This document shows, in pieces, positions 7,303-15,502 of a stretch of 45,255 bases of DNA. The position numbers and the translations under genes are program-made. Numbering within the stretch: the first letter of the stretch is position 1; the number at the start of each line of letters is the position of its first letter. Location: the IMG/VR virus record IMGVR_UViG_3300025127_007531, positions 1-45,255 of that record, one strand, 5' to 3'. This DNA is from a virus. Below the pieces are notes generated by a model. It saw only the letters and a list, made by a program, of their open reading frames with translations. It had not been told where the DNA came from and did not search any database.

Positions 7303-9347
7303 AAGCCTATCTCGTGATCATATCTTGCCATATTAGACATAAACGAAGCGACCTCATAACCAAATAATGAAATGAATCTTGCTTGGCGATCTTGCTCGCG
7401 TGGAAGGCATGCTTCATCTATGATCGAAATGAGATCATTGTACATCTGATTGGCGTCTGATGTTAGTCTGAACCGCTGGCCGCGGCCAGCCAGTATTATA
7501 TCTTCCCAGCTATCCCCATCGCCGCCTTCATCAACAAAGCCATACAGTTTGAGACTGGCACTACTTCTTAGAGCATCCTCTAGTATTTGATCTGTGACGC
7601 CGGGAGATAAAAATGTCTGAGGTTCTTCATCTGTAAATATAATGACGATCCGATCGGCGCCCGGGCGCCAGCTAATTGAAAAATTTTCTTTCTCTGGAGA
7701 AGACCCAGTATTACTAATCCATTGCGCTGCAGGTATGTCATATTGGATACCTGGGGCGAGATTTCTAACCGCAAGAAGGAGCGCGTCTTTCAACATCTCA
7801 CTTCCTGTATCCATACCCTCAGCGCCGAGGGCAGCAAACTGGTTTAAAAAATCCTCAAAAGGAGATATGTCACTCACCTTCACTAAGAACTCTGGAGTAT
7901 TATAGCCTTCCTCAAATTCTTTTGGTCCTATGATGAGCCCCCAGTGTAATGCATCTTCCGCAGAAAACTGCTGAGCAAATTGATTCAGTGCGATCCGCAC
8001 TGCATTGATCTCGTCATCCATTGACCCTGACCAGTCTACAACAAAAAGAATATCTGTGTCTCTGATTTCTTCTCCAAAATCTACTTCTCCATCGCAGTCG
8101 TTGTCTGCTCCGTCGCAGATTTCTTGACTTGGTGTGACCTCCCCTGAGCAAAAACCAGGGGCGAACACTCCTTGTCTATCCGACCCCCATGAGCCCAGAT
8201 TGCAATATACTTGCCCAGGGCTGCACACACCCACTCCCAAAGTTTCAGGGTCTGCTGTATAGCATGCTTGGGTTAATTGCTCGTCTAGCTGGCCATCACA
8301 GTCTTCGTCAAAAGCGTTGCATTCTTCTCTTGCCAAGCGCATGCCGATAAAAGGGTCACACTCTTCTTGAGCGTCAGGGAAATAATGACAAAAAGCCAAA
8401 CAATCGGTCATTCTAAGTTCTGTGCAATTCTCATCTACGCAGTCGCACATCTTAAATCCCTGCCCACAACGTAGCGGGTTTTCTGTGCATGGTTGCAAAT
8501 TTCCAACGTCATCTACGTCGCAAAGACAGTTTAAAGCCTCGTCAACTTGACTATCGCAGTCATTATCGACACCGTCGCAAAACTCATCTACTGGCTGTGT
8601 TGCTGTGCAGGAAATCCAGTTTCCTGCCTCACATCTTTCAAGTCCCGCTTCGCACAAAGTCTCACAGGGCCTAATCAACTCCTCATCAACGGTGCCATCA
8701 CAGTCGTCATCAATATCGTTGCATGATTCTTCTGGTACGGGGCCGCAAGCGTCACATATATTTCTCTGCTCTTCGTCTACTAAGCCGTCGCAATCATCGT
8801 CACTATAATTGCAGCGTTCTTCGGAGGGAACACATGTAATACATTCTCCGTATTCGATGCTTCCTTTTGAACACAATATTCTTTGTGTTCCCTCAACACC
8901 TTCTATTTCGCACCTAACTGTGATTGTGATATCATTGTTTAGGTTCGGCGGACACTCTAAAATAGAACGGCATTCTCCTTGAGATATTATCTCTGGTGGG
9001 GGACAGTTAAAGTTCGCAGATCTGTCACAAGGAGTGTGGCTGTCGTCGCAAATATTCACTACAACATCTAGCGCATTAACGCCCAAACCAGAAGGCGGAC
9101 AATACCACTGCTGCACCTGACAACACTGAGGTTGGCACTCACAAAAGACTTCTTCTGAACTCGTCGCTGTCAGACACGGATCTACGTAAGCATCTGGAAA
9201 AATAAAATCAATGTATGTAACATCAGGGTGGGTGTCTACCTGAGCATCCTCTGAAAGCACTCTTGTTTGTAGCATATCACGTTGCGTACTTACTGTTGAG
9301 TCAGTACATGCTACAAACAACAAACATAGTAACAATCTCTTTTTCAT
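7293..9347 (-). CDS. Surface lipoprotein with MopE-type DxDxDG repeats and a von Willebrand factor A domain
   Basis: This 684-residue protein starts with a basic/hydrophobic signal ending in FVAC (Cys14), a plausible lipobox, so it is probably lipidated and exported. Residues 60-430 are very cysteine-rich and hold five calcium-loop-like repeats of the type C-x(3-4)-D-x-D-C-D-G-x-x-D-E (near residues 180, 210, 257, 343 and 411). This is the MopE-like putative metal-binding motif abundant in Myxococcota-type surface proteins. A VWA domain follows (about 431-650) with the MIDAS residues DWSGS (438-442), a downstream TGSE and TDEE. Its ATG overlaps the ThyX stop (ATGA). It looks host-derived, and its position inside a replication and nucleotide operon is odd. 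Possible roles are superinfection exclusion, cell adhesion or a virion surface protein (inference). Confidence 0.85.
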   Translation of the reverse strand: MKKRLLLCLLFVACTDSTVSTQRDMLQTRVLSEDAQVDTHPDVTYIDFIFPDAYVDPCLTATSSEEVFCECQPQCCQVQQWYCPPSGLGVNALDVVVNICDDSHTPCDRSANFNCPPPEIISQGECRSILECPPNLNNDITITVRCEIEGVEGTQRILCSKGSIEYGECITCVPSEERCNYSDDDCDGLVDEEQRNICDACGPVPEESCNDIDDDCDGTVDEELIRPCETLCEAGLERCEAGNWISCTATQPVDEFCDGVDNDCDSQVDEALNCLCDVDDVGNLQPCTENPLRCGQGFKMCDCVDENCTELRMTDCLAFCHYFPDAQEECDPFIGMRLAREECNAFDEDCDGQLDEQLTQACYTADPETLGVGVCSPGQVYCNLGSWGSDRQGVFAPGFCSGEVTPSQEICDGADNDCDGEVDFGEEIRDTDILFVVDWSGSMDDEINAVRIALNQFAQQFSAEDALHWGLIIGPKEFEEGYNTPEFLVKVSDISPFEDFLNQFAALGAEGMDTGSEMLKDALLLAVRNLAPGIQYDIPAAQWISNTGSSPEKENFSISWRPGADRIVIIFTDEEPQTFLSPGVTDQILEDALRSSASLKLYGFVDEGGDGDSWEDIILAGRGQRFRLTSDANQMYNDLISIIDEACLPREQDRQARFISLFGYEVASFMSNMARYDHEIGLCY

Positions 9348-10051
9348 GAAGGCCTCGCTTCAAGACCGCTTTCATATGCCTCAACAGAGTGAGGAAAGAA
9401 CTTTTTTGTAATTTTCAAACATGCTGCAGCAACCTGCTGAATTTCCCACTGGGCTCCCTCGTGGCTTCTTAATGAGATGAACTTTAGCAGGTTGTGTAAA
9501 TTAACTGTTCCATAATATTGAGTGTAAAGATTCTGAGGCAATACTCCTCGCGCTTGCTCTCTACAAACGCCAGATTCTAAAAGAGCATTATATAAACTAA
9601 CACTTCTTTGGTTGTGGGATTTAACAGCGGTGGCGGCGGTTTCAAAGCCAATTTGCAAATATGAAGAGTCCAGTACTGGGTTTATCAGTTTACTCTTACT
9701 TGCTTGTCTGTTATTTTCATGTTGTGTCCTAAATTCAGAAGGACTATAGAAATTCATGTCTACGGAAGTGTATCTTCTGCTTATCTCATTATAAGCCCAA
9801 GTTCTGTGTCTGTGGTGCTGGCTCCTAATAAATAAAGGAACGGTGAATCTCAATGTAACAGAACAATGCTCAAAAGGTGATGAGTGCTTATGTTTCATCA
9901 GGTAATTTATTAGTTTAATGTCTCTTTCTTCTATTGAAGACCTTGTCGACCCAAAGGAGACTCTTGCTGCGTTAACTACAGTCAGATCACTTCCAAGGTG
10001 GTCGACATACTCAACAGAGCCTATCCCATCCCCATAAAGATCAATCTTCAT
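9344..10051 (-). CDS. thyX: Flavin-dependent thymidylate synthase ThyX
   Basis: Converts dUMP to dTMP using FAD, NADPH and methylene-tetrahydrofolate. The 235-residue length fits the family. The ThyX signature RHRTWAYNEISRRY spans residues 81-94; the usual consensus is RHRxxSxNxxSxRY, so Ser is replaced by Ala at one position. The C-terminal region with SHEGAQWEIQ also matches the family's second conserved block. The start ATG at 10051 has AGGAGA upstream and overlaps the GroES-like gene by 11 bases. The gene sits downstream of the sigma70-like promoter near 10690 and works with dUTPase and RNR to make dTTP. Confidence 0.95.
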   Translation of the reverse strand: MKIDLYGDGIGSVEYVDHLGSDLTVVNAARVSFGSTRSSIEERDIKLINYLMKHKHSSPFEHCSVTLRFTVPLFIRSQHHRHRTWAYNEISRRYTSVDMNFYSPSEFRTQHENNRQASKSKLINPVLDSSYLQIGFETAATAVKSHNQRSVSLYNALLESGVCREQARGVLPQNLYTQYYGTVNLHNLLKFISLRSHEGAQWEIQQVAAACLKITKKFFPHSVEAYESGLEARPS

Positions 10052-10364
10052 TTATTCTCCTGACGATTCCTAGGACGTAATTTTCCAAAATAAGGTAGTG
10101 TGTTCTTTCAGAGATTTTTACTTCCAAAATCATCGATCTTTGAACTATGATTTTTTTTTCTAAGTCAATTGTTCCGTATCTTAAAGATGAAAACTGTTTT
10201 CCGCAGTCTTCCGCTACGTCGATGACAGTTGCCTCTACAAACTCATCTCTTTCTGGCTGATAGTCTTCTGGTAAAACCACCCCTGATTGAGTTTCATTTT
10301 TCTTAGTGTGAGGTAAAATTAAAAGATGTCGATTTACTGGCTTCAATCTTGTAAGGTTAACCAT
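10041..10364 (-). CDS. GroES-like co-chaperonin
   Basis: This 107-residue protein has the GroES layout. An N-terminal LKPVNRHLLILP strand corresponds to the cellular start RPLxDRVxV. A mobile-loop region (KKNETQSGVVLPE) holds the SGVVLP segment that contacts GroEL. A central barrel with VIDVAEDCG and a closing strand YLILENYVLGIVRR match the cellular ILxESDILAIV. T4 gp31 and RB49 CocO are known phage equivalents used to fold the gp23 capsid protein, and a gp23-like capsid gene is present here, so the same client is likely. It lies between the GapR-like gene and ThyX and overlaps ThyX by 11 bases. The assignment rests on pattern similarity without alignment. Confidence 0.8.
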   Translation of the reverse strand: MVNLTRLKPVNRHLLILPHTKKNETQSGVVLPEDYQPERDEFVEATVIDVAEDCGKQFSSLRYGTIDLEKKIIVQRSMILEVKISERTHYLILENYVLGIVRRINED

Positions 10365-10368
10365 CTTA

Positions 10369-10632
10369 CTACTGCCTTCCTACAGACCTCTTGCACTTTT
10401 TTACATAATCTGCAAGAATGTCCATATCTGTCTCTGATTTATAAAGCCTATAAGCTTTTACTGCTAGTCTCATCTCTTCTTTTGTTAGCCACCCATTCTC
10501 ATTGTAGGATTCTCTCAGATCTTTTCTCTGCTCTTTGAAGGGTTCCATTGCATCTTCGAGGGCCACAAAAGTTTTAATATAATTTGCTAGATGTTCTTCT
10601 CTAGACAACAAATTTTCATTTTTAGAACTCAT
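10369..10632 (-). CDS. Small helical protein, possibly GapR-like (DUF2312)
   Basis: An 87-residue charged, all-helical protein. The order of features (LANYIKTFVALEDA, a Lys-rich second helix with KDLRESYNENG, then a third helix with EEMRLAVKAYRLYK) resembles GapR, a small DNA-binding protein that clamps overtwisted DNA and occurs in alphaproteobacteria and many phages. The match is by layout and not by diagnostic residues, so it is tentative. It is the first gene after a strong sigma70-like promoter (TTGACA-17-TAAAGT) and has the ribosome site AAAGGA, so it should be expressed early and well. Confidence 0.7.
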   Translation of the reverse strand: MSSKNENLLSREEHLANYIKTFVALEDAMEPFKEQRKDLRESYNENGWLTKEEMRLAVKAYRLYKSETDMDILADYVKKCKRSVGRQ

Positions 10633-10663
10633 ATTTATTTCCTTTCTTTTGAGTTATGTTATA

Positions 10664-10692
10664 ACTTTACTATATTTTACCAGCTTTGTCAA
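10664..10692 (-). promoter_or_regulatory. Sigma70-like promoter upstream of the GapR-like/GroES/ThyX operon
   Basis: Read on the minus strand, a perfect -35 hexamer TTGACA (10692-10687) is followed by a 17-base spacer and the -10 hexamer TAAAGT (10669-10664, four of six consensus bases). It lies in the only gap between the RNR stop and the GapR-like start, about 32 bases before the start codon. It probably drives the genes from 10632 downward using host RNA polymerase. Confidence 0.75.
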
Positions 10693-10698
10693 CCCATT

Positions 10699-12561
10699 TT
10701 AAACAAATTTAACTTCGCAGGCTCCGCCGGCGCAGGCGAGTTCCCCTTTGAGGTCTGTATTATCTTCTTCTTCCACCACAAGGGTCAGATCTACGTCTCC
10801 GAGGGCCGACATCATCGCTTCATAGGTTTCTTTTGAACAATCTTCAAACGGAGCCTGGGTATATGTCCCTCCGTCATAAGGCAGGACAGATAAGCCATTA
10901 TAACTGCTTCTGTTTTCCCACATCCACTCCCCTACATCAGTCCACTCAGCCTCCTTTATGGAGACAGTTGCAGAAATATTGTGTGTATTTTGGCCCTTGC
11001 GGAAACCGGGCCTAACCCAACCGTCTGTCACATGTTTGACGCGCTTTAAAAGCTGAAGTGCAGATTCACTTCTTAAGGTCGACCCATCAGGGGCTTTTTG
11101 TGGTATAGAAATTACAGCAGTCGTATGCGGGCTGAAATACTCATCCTCTACAAGATCCGGATGATTAGTCGCCAAATAAGAATAGATAGGTTCATTCTTG
11201 CCAACCCTAATTCTTCGAATATAATAATCATTATGCCACGCGTGAATACCGGAAGAAGTGCCCAGTGTAAGAGAAGTGGTGCCCGCGGGCTTTACGCAAG
11301 TGGTTCGGGCCGCCTTGTTGATACCCAACAGGGCAGCAACCCTCTCATTCTCATTCTTAACTTCCACTGCTGCAGCTTTCATATCTAGCTTCAAAACCGC
11401 GCCGGACGCGATGCCTGTCATCGACACTCCAATTAAAGCGTCCTTTTCTGTTGTTCGGCGCCAAATGTCACGAAGGTAGTGAAAATCTGTATAGCTAGCT
11501 TGAAGTGTACCTATAAATGTGGCAGCTTTCACCCTCTCGTTAAGATCTTCTTGAGATTCCACGTTAGATACATTAACTTCTGTCAAATTACAAAACTGAT
11601 AAGGTCGTAAACCAATCTCGCAACAAGGGTTTGTGCCCCAATCTTTATCATTTGAAAAATAAAAACCTGGTTCCCCTGCTCCAGATGCTTTAACTCTATC
11701 CCACAAATTCATAAAATAATCTTTATCAATCTTGTGGCGCAAAAGTACCACAGAGTTATTTGCTCTACCTCGTTGCGGATTGGTTTCCCACCAATTACCG
11801 GTTTTTGCAGCAATCATATCTTCATCATCAGCCGAGAACAATGAGATAAGGGCAGCCCTACGGATACCGCCTGCCAGCACAGCGTCAGCTATATGACAGA
11901 TCATATCGTGCACTTCGATCGGCGTTAGTTTATCTCCATTTTCCTTCTGCGAGAGCATTCCCTCTAGTTTGACCAGGCACTCACGGAGTGGTTGTGGTCC
12001 TGGGGCCTTGCCTCCAGAAGTAATGAGAGCAGCACCTTTCGGGCGTATATCTGTGTAATCAAAGCGAAGCCTTGAGCCTCCTTTGAAGTAAGAGTTAACT
12101 AGAGTTTTAACTGCATCTGCCCAACCCTCGATTGAATCGTTGACTAGGAACCTTCGAGTTCTGTTCATGTTTGGTCTAGTTATTTCTGGTAATTTCTCAA
12201 CGTGATGCTTCTGTACCGAGTATCCTACTCCTGTTCCACCGAGCAATAAAAACATTGCCTCTCCAAAGCATCTCCAATCATCAGCAGGCATAAACGCGCA
12301 ATTAAAAATTCGATTCGGCGCGACTTCAATTGGCTTGCCCCCGAACTGCATAGATCTCATTGAAGGCAGAACTTTCTTACTGTATACCATCTTATATGCT
12401 TTCCTTATCTGAAGTTCTAGTTCTGGAAATTTCTTAATGTGCATATTCATGTTCCTAGTCACCAATTCATCCCAGGACTCTCTCCTCTTAAGGTCTGGCA
12501 GATACCTTGCATACTTCATATGCACCGTAATTTCTGATAATATTTCATTTGATAGTTCCAT
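10699..12561 (-). CDS. nrdJ: Adenosylcobalamin-dependent (class II) ribonucleoside-triphosphate reductase
   Basis: Reduces ribonucleotides to deoxyribonucleotides using a cobalamin-generated thiyl radical, with no need for oxygen or a second subunit. Key cysteines align with the Lactobacillus RTPR set: Cys88 in NCAF, Cys313 in NPCCEI (thiyl radical position), Cys324 in FCNL 11 residues later, and the C-terminal redox pair Cys610/Cys615 (CAGGAC). NPCCEI carries an extra Cys where Gly is usual. At 620 residues it is shorter than the about 740-residue cellular RTPR. The start ATG has AGGAGG-type sequence upstream and follows the helicase gene directly. The enzyme depends on B12 from the host or environment. 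Confidence 0.93.
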   Translation of the reverse strand: MELSNEILSEITVHMKYARYLPDLKRRESWDELVTRNMNMHIKKFPELELQIRKAYKMVYSKKVLPSMRSMQFGGKPIEVAPNRIFNCAFMPADDWRCFGEAMFLLLGGTGVGYSVQKHHVEKLPEITRPNMNRTRRFLVNDSIEGWADAVKTLVNSYFKGGSRLRFDYTDIRPKGAALITSGGKAPGPQPLRECLVKLEGMLSQKENGDKLTPIEVHDMICHIADAVLAGGIRRAALISLFSADDEDMIAAKTGNWWETNPQRGRANNSVVLLRHKIDKDYFMNLWDRVKASGAGEPGFYFSNDKDWGTNPCCEIGLRPYQFCNLTEVNVSNVESQEDLNERVKAATFIGTLQASYTDFHYLRDIWRRTTEKDALIGVSMTGIASGAVLKLDMKAAAVEVKNENERVAALLGINKAARTTCVKPAGTTSLTLGTSSGIHAWHNDYYIRRIRVGKNEPIYSYLATNHPDLVEDEYFSPHTTAVISIPQKAPDGSTLRSESALQLLKRVKHVTDGWVRPGFRKGQNTHNISATVSIKEAEWTDVGEWMWENRSSYNGLSVLPYDGGTYTQAPFEDCSKETYEAMMSALGDVDLTLVVEEEDNTDLKGELACAGGACEVKFV

Positions 12562-13938
12562 TTATTTCTTTCCTCCTTCTCTTTTAAAGACCGCATACTT
12601 CTCCTTCAGGTTCTGTAACCTCTCAGCAGAAGATTTTTGGATAATATCATTCGCCGTTTCGCCAGTTTTTGGCAAAACCTTAATCTTAACATTGCTAGTA
12701 TCCATAAAAATTGGATACACCAGTCCATCTGGGCCGTTGCGGTTTTTTGCCACGAAGATTCGACCCTGATTTGTGTTTTTATCTTCTACAGTTCTTGACA
12801 CTGTAAAAATAAAATCTGCTACAAAACATTTGTTGAATGCTTCGGAAATTGATTCCATTGTGATCACTTCAGCATTCAACCCAGACCTGTTAGTTTGCGA
12901 CGCTGTCCAGAGTGGACACTCACAGATTTGAGCTATTCCTCTAAGCTCTTCGTAAATAGTTTCTAATTGGTGCCTTTTCTCATCTTTTCTGCTATTTTCT
13001 GGTCGAATTAGGTCTCCATAGTCTACGATGATCATGTCCGGACTAAAATTTCGCCGTTTTAGCTTCTCTACGTGATTTTTAATGGTTTGGATACTTGCAC
13101 TTCTGGTTGGATATTCTTTTATAATAAGCTTACCTTGTATATCTTTAATCTCATCATATATTTTTTCTTTAAAGATAGTTAAGTTTTTAAGTTCCACGCC
13201 AGTAATAGCAGAGTCATAACGATTTGCGACAACAGTGTCAGCAAGCTCCAAAGTATAATGGAGGACATTTTTACCTTCTTTAAGAGCTTGAGCACCGAGA
13301 TGGACCAAAACCATAGACTTACCTGCGCCAGTAGGAGCAACCACGACACCCAATTCACCTTTTCCTAAGCCTCCTTTTGCAATTTCGTCAATGTCTTTCC
13401 ATCCCGTAGTTACAGGGTCTCTTGCTTTTTTAACAAACCGCGCCTCGAAATCTGCTAAGTAGTCATAGCCCAAAGTGTTATCAGAGCCAAGTTTCAATGC
13501 ATTGTCTATGACTTTAGATACTTCGTCAAAGGAGGAAGACTTAATTAAGTCGACCGACTTAATAAGCGCTTCTTTAAGTTTTTGTTTTTTACAAAAATCC
13601 AGCGCAGTATCCTTGATAAAATCAGCACTATCCGGTATGTCTCCGTTCGCGAGCACTCTCGCATAATATTCTCGTATTCTGACTTTGACTGATTCTGCTT
13701 CCCCATCCAAACCTGTTCGTATGATGGACAGCATAATGTTAGATGTAGGGTGGACTCCATATTTTTTTCGATACTCCTTAACTTTTCCAATGAAAACCCT
13801 GAGGTGCTTCAACTCTAAAAAATTTAAATCTAAAACTTCAAAGATTTGATCTGCAAAACTTCGATCGTTGAGTATTAAATGACACAAATCTTCTTGAAAG
13901 TTCTTGCCAAATTTTGAAAAACTCTTGTCTTGTTCCAT
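12562..13938 (-). CDS. Replicative DNA helicase, DnaB/T4 gp41 type
   Basis: This 458-residue hexameric-helicase-type protein unwinds DNA at the fork. An N-terminal helical domain (about residues 1-110) and a linker precede the RecA-like motor, with Walker A APTGAGKS at 201-208, Walker B IIVDYGDLI near residue 310 and the DnaB motif SQTNRSG near 355. The start ATG at 13938 has AGGAAG upstream. It directly precedes RNR with no gap and follows the flap-nuclease gene after 38 bases that contain a TATAAT box. No primase was recognised in the window, and this protein has no primase domain. Confidence 0.92.
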   Translation of the reverse strand: MEQDKSFSKFGKNFQEDLCHLILNDRSFADQIFEVLDLNFLELKHLRVFIGKVKEYRKKYGVHPTSNIMLSIIRTGLDGEAESVKVRIREYYARVLANGDIPDSADFIKDTALDFCKKQKLKEALIKSVDLIKSSSFDEVSKVIDNALKLGSDNTLGYDYLADFEARFVKKARDPVTTGWKDIDEIAKGGLGKGELGVVVAPTGAGKSMVLVHLGAQALKEGKNVLHYTLELADTVVANRYDSAITGVELKNLTIFKEKIYDEIKDIQGKLIIKEYPTRSASIQTIKNHVEKLKRRNFSPDMIIVDYGDLIRPENSRKDEKRHQLETIYEELRGIAQICECPLWTASQTNRSGLNAEVITMESISEAFNKCFVADFIFTVSRTVEDKNTNQGRIFVAKNRNGPDGLVYPIFMDTSNVKIKVLPKTGETANDIIQKSSAERLQNLKEKYAVFKREGGKK

Positions 13939-13957
13939 TAATCTTCCTTTTATTTAG

Positions 13958-13980
13958 ATTATACTACCACGTTTTATCAA
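13958..13980 (-). promoter_or_regulatory. Possible promoter (TATAAT box) before the helicase gene
   Basis: In the 38-base gap before the helicase start, the minus strand carries a perfect TATAAT (13963-13958). A TTGATA occurs only 11 bases upstream, too close for a normal -35, and the sequence at the right spacing (CTTTTC) is poor. The -10 box is convincing but the promoter is uncertain. Confidence 0.3.
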
Positions 13981-14936
13981 GAAAAGGAAGTAATAATATT
14001 GTTAAATCTTTGTTCCAGATCAGTTGTAGATACTGTAAGCACTCCATCTTGGAGCATAAGCTTTCTTATTTCCGTTTGATTATAGTGGGGCTTATATTGC
14101 TCAAACGTATCGTCAATCCCTTGTTTGGCTTGAATAGATAGCATGGGCGAAGATAACTGCATAATATCATAATTGTTTTCTATTAACTCCTCATTGTCTA
14201 AAATATTTGTATACACTTTTTGCTTGTTTTCAGATTTTTCACATTCAGTGATAACATCAGATAAATAGTATGCTTTCTCCTCTTTTAGAAAAGAAAATCG
14301 CTTTGAAACAGTTTCCAGGCCAACACGAGGGACACCTGGAAGGTTATCCGAAGAATCTCCTACAATAGCTCTAGCCAACGCAAAGTTGAGAGGATGAATA
14401 CCAAATTTTTCCACTATACTGTTTTTGTTTAGATATTCTTTTTGTATAGGCCTATGTAAGATGGTCTTATCATCAAGAAGTTGAATAAAATCTTTGTCCG
14501 CGGATACAATTACTTTTTGCCATTCTGAAAACATTGAACTACTCTTCACATAAGAGATTACATCATCTGCCTCTACTAGAGGCTCCATAAACTGAATTAC
14601 TGGAGTTTGGTTAAAATATTCAATCACTCTCATTTGTTGCCAAACTTTGTTGTCAACAATATCAGCCTCATCCATACCCACTTGTGACCAGTTTGTCCTA
14701 GGGGGCCTTCTGCCACCTTTATAGGACTTATTCATGGAACGGCGCTTTTTGCTTCCACCTTTACCATCCCAAACTAAAACCATAAGATCAGGCTTTATCT
14801 CTCTTGTAAGCTTGTTCAAGATGTTGATAAACGTCCTCATTCCACCGATAGGAGAGCCGTTTGGGTTCTTGCTAGGGTCTACTATATATCCGCGGATAAA
14901 CTGGTTATACGCGTCTACTATCATCATTCTTTTCAT
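13977..14936 (-). CDS. 5'-3' exonuclease / flap endonuclease (T4 RNase H-like)
   Basis: Removes RNA primers and 5' flaps during lagging-strand maturation. The 319-residue protein has the FEN/Pol I 5'-nuclease order: an N-terminal MIVDAYN (metal Asp), VWDGKG with an Arg/Lys-rich helical arch (residues 55-80), EADDVISY and SADKDFIQLL acidic clusters, then GDSSDNLPGVPRVG, the helix-3-turn-helix segment. The ATG at 14936 overlaps the HNH gene stop (ATGA). Its ribosome site AGAGGA lies inside the last codons of the HNH gene. With the separate polymerase at 18927-20069 this reconstitutes the two active parts of Pol I as split genes. Confidence 0.93.
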   Translation of the reverse strand: MKRMMIVDAYNQFIRGYIVDPSKNPNGSPIGGMRTFINILNKLTREIKPDLMVLVWDGKGGSKKRRSMNKSYKGGRRPPRTNWSQVGMDEADIVDNKVWQQMRVIEYFNQTPVIQFMEPLVEADDVISYVKSSSMFSEWQKVIVSADKDFIQLLDDKTILHRPIQKEYLNKNSIVEKFGIHPLNFALARAIVGDSSDNLPGVPRVGLETVSKRFSFLKEEKAYYLSDVITECEKSENKQKVYTNILDNEELIENNYDIMQLSSPMLSIQAKQGIDDTFEQYKPHYNQTEIRKLMLQDGVLTVSTTDLEQRFNNIITSFS

Positions 14937-15454
14937 TGTTTGTCCTCTGGAAAATTTAGGTGAGCAAACTCTCCATACATCTGTTTTGCTTTTTTGTCAT
15001 ATGCTTTAGCAGCCTCTTCTGGACTATCATAGGTACCCAATCCAATATTTCTTTTTTTTGTTGCTGGGGTTTCGGGGTCTGCGATATACGCTCTCCAACG
15101 GTTACCAGCTTTGGCGACACCTTTGTAGCCGGATTGACTATCCGATCTAGTTTTTTTATTACAACTATTTTGCGAATATGTACAAACTCGCAAATTTTCC
15201 TTTCTGTTATCCAGTGCGTTGCCATTTATGTGATCGACTACCATTCCTTTGGGTGGATCCATTACCACTCTGTGTACAGAGATGCGGCGGTCGCCACTTA
15301 CAGCATAATACGATGTGGCGCCTGGTGGCCTGTGTGCATACCATTTTGCGCGTTGACTGATTGACTTTATCACTTTAATATAATCCTCATCATCGACAAT
15401 GCACACTTTGTCTGATTTTGTGCCTCTGTTTTCCCATAGTTGAATTGTTTTCAT
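14933..15454 (-). CDS. HNH homing endonuclease with AP2 DNA-binding domain
   Basis: This 173-residue protein has an HNH core (VHRVV, VVDHINGNALDNRKENLRVCT; His-Asn-Asn/His type, about residues 70-105). A C-terminal AP2 domain follows (YKGVAKAGNRW, then GTYDSPEEAAKAYD, about 120-172), the usual layout of free-standing phage homing endonucleases. I chose the ATG at 15454 because GGAGAAATTA lies just upstream; an upstream in-frame ATG at 15493 would overlap the terminator stem. The gene sits between UvsX and the flap nuclease and its last bases form the flap-nuclease start, so it looks inserted with its own ribosome site. The terminator just upstream may keep it weakly expressed. Confidence 0.9.
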   Translation of the reverse strand: MKTIQLWENRGTKSDKVCIVDDEDYIKVIKSISQRAKWYAHRPPGATSYYAVSGDRRISVHRVVMDPPKGMVVDHINGNALDNRKENLRVCTYSQNSCNKKTRSDSQSGYKGVAKAGNRWRAYIADPETPATKKRNIGLGTYDSPEEAAKAYDKKAKQMYGEFAHLNFPEDKQ

Positions 15455-15467
15455 TAATTTCTCCAGT

Positions 15468-15491
15468 AAAAAGCCCGGCAAAGAGCCGGGC
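15468..15491 (-). terminator. Factor-independent terminator after uvsX
   Basis: On the minus strand GCCCGGC pairs with GCCGGGC across a five-base loop (TCTTT) and is followed by TTTTT. It lies 12 bases after the UvsX stop, before the HNH gene. It should end much of the SSB-UvsX transcript, so genes below depend on read-through or other promoters. Confidence 0.85.
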
Positions 15492-15502
15492 AATCATAGT
15501 GA

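Noticed and set aside
14259-14272. CTATTTAT motif copy inside the flap-nuclease gene
   Set aside because: It encodes Tyr-Tyr-Leu-Ser in a conserved reading frame, is about 330 bases from the next start, and is best explained by chance.
15455-15493. Upstream ATG (15493) for the HNH gene
   Set aside because: It would code through the terminator stem and has no ribosome site; GGAG precedes the ATG at 15454.
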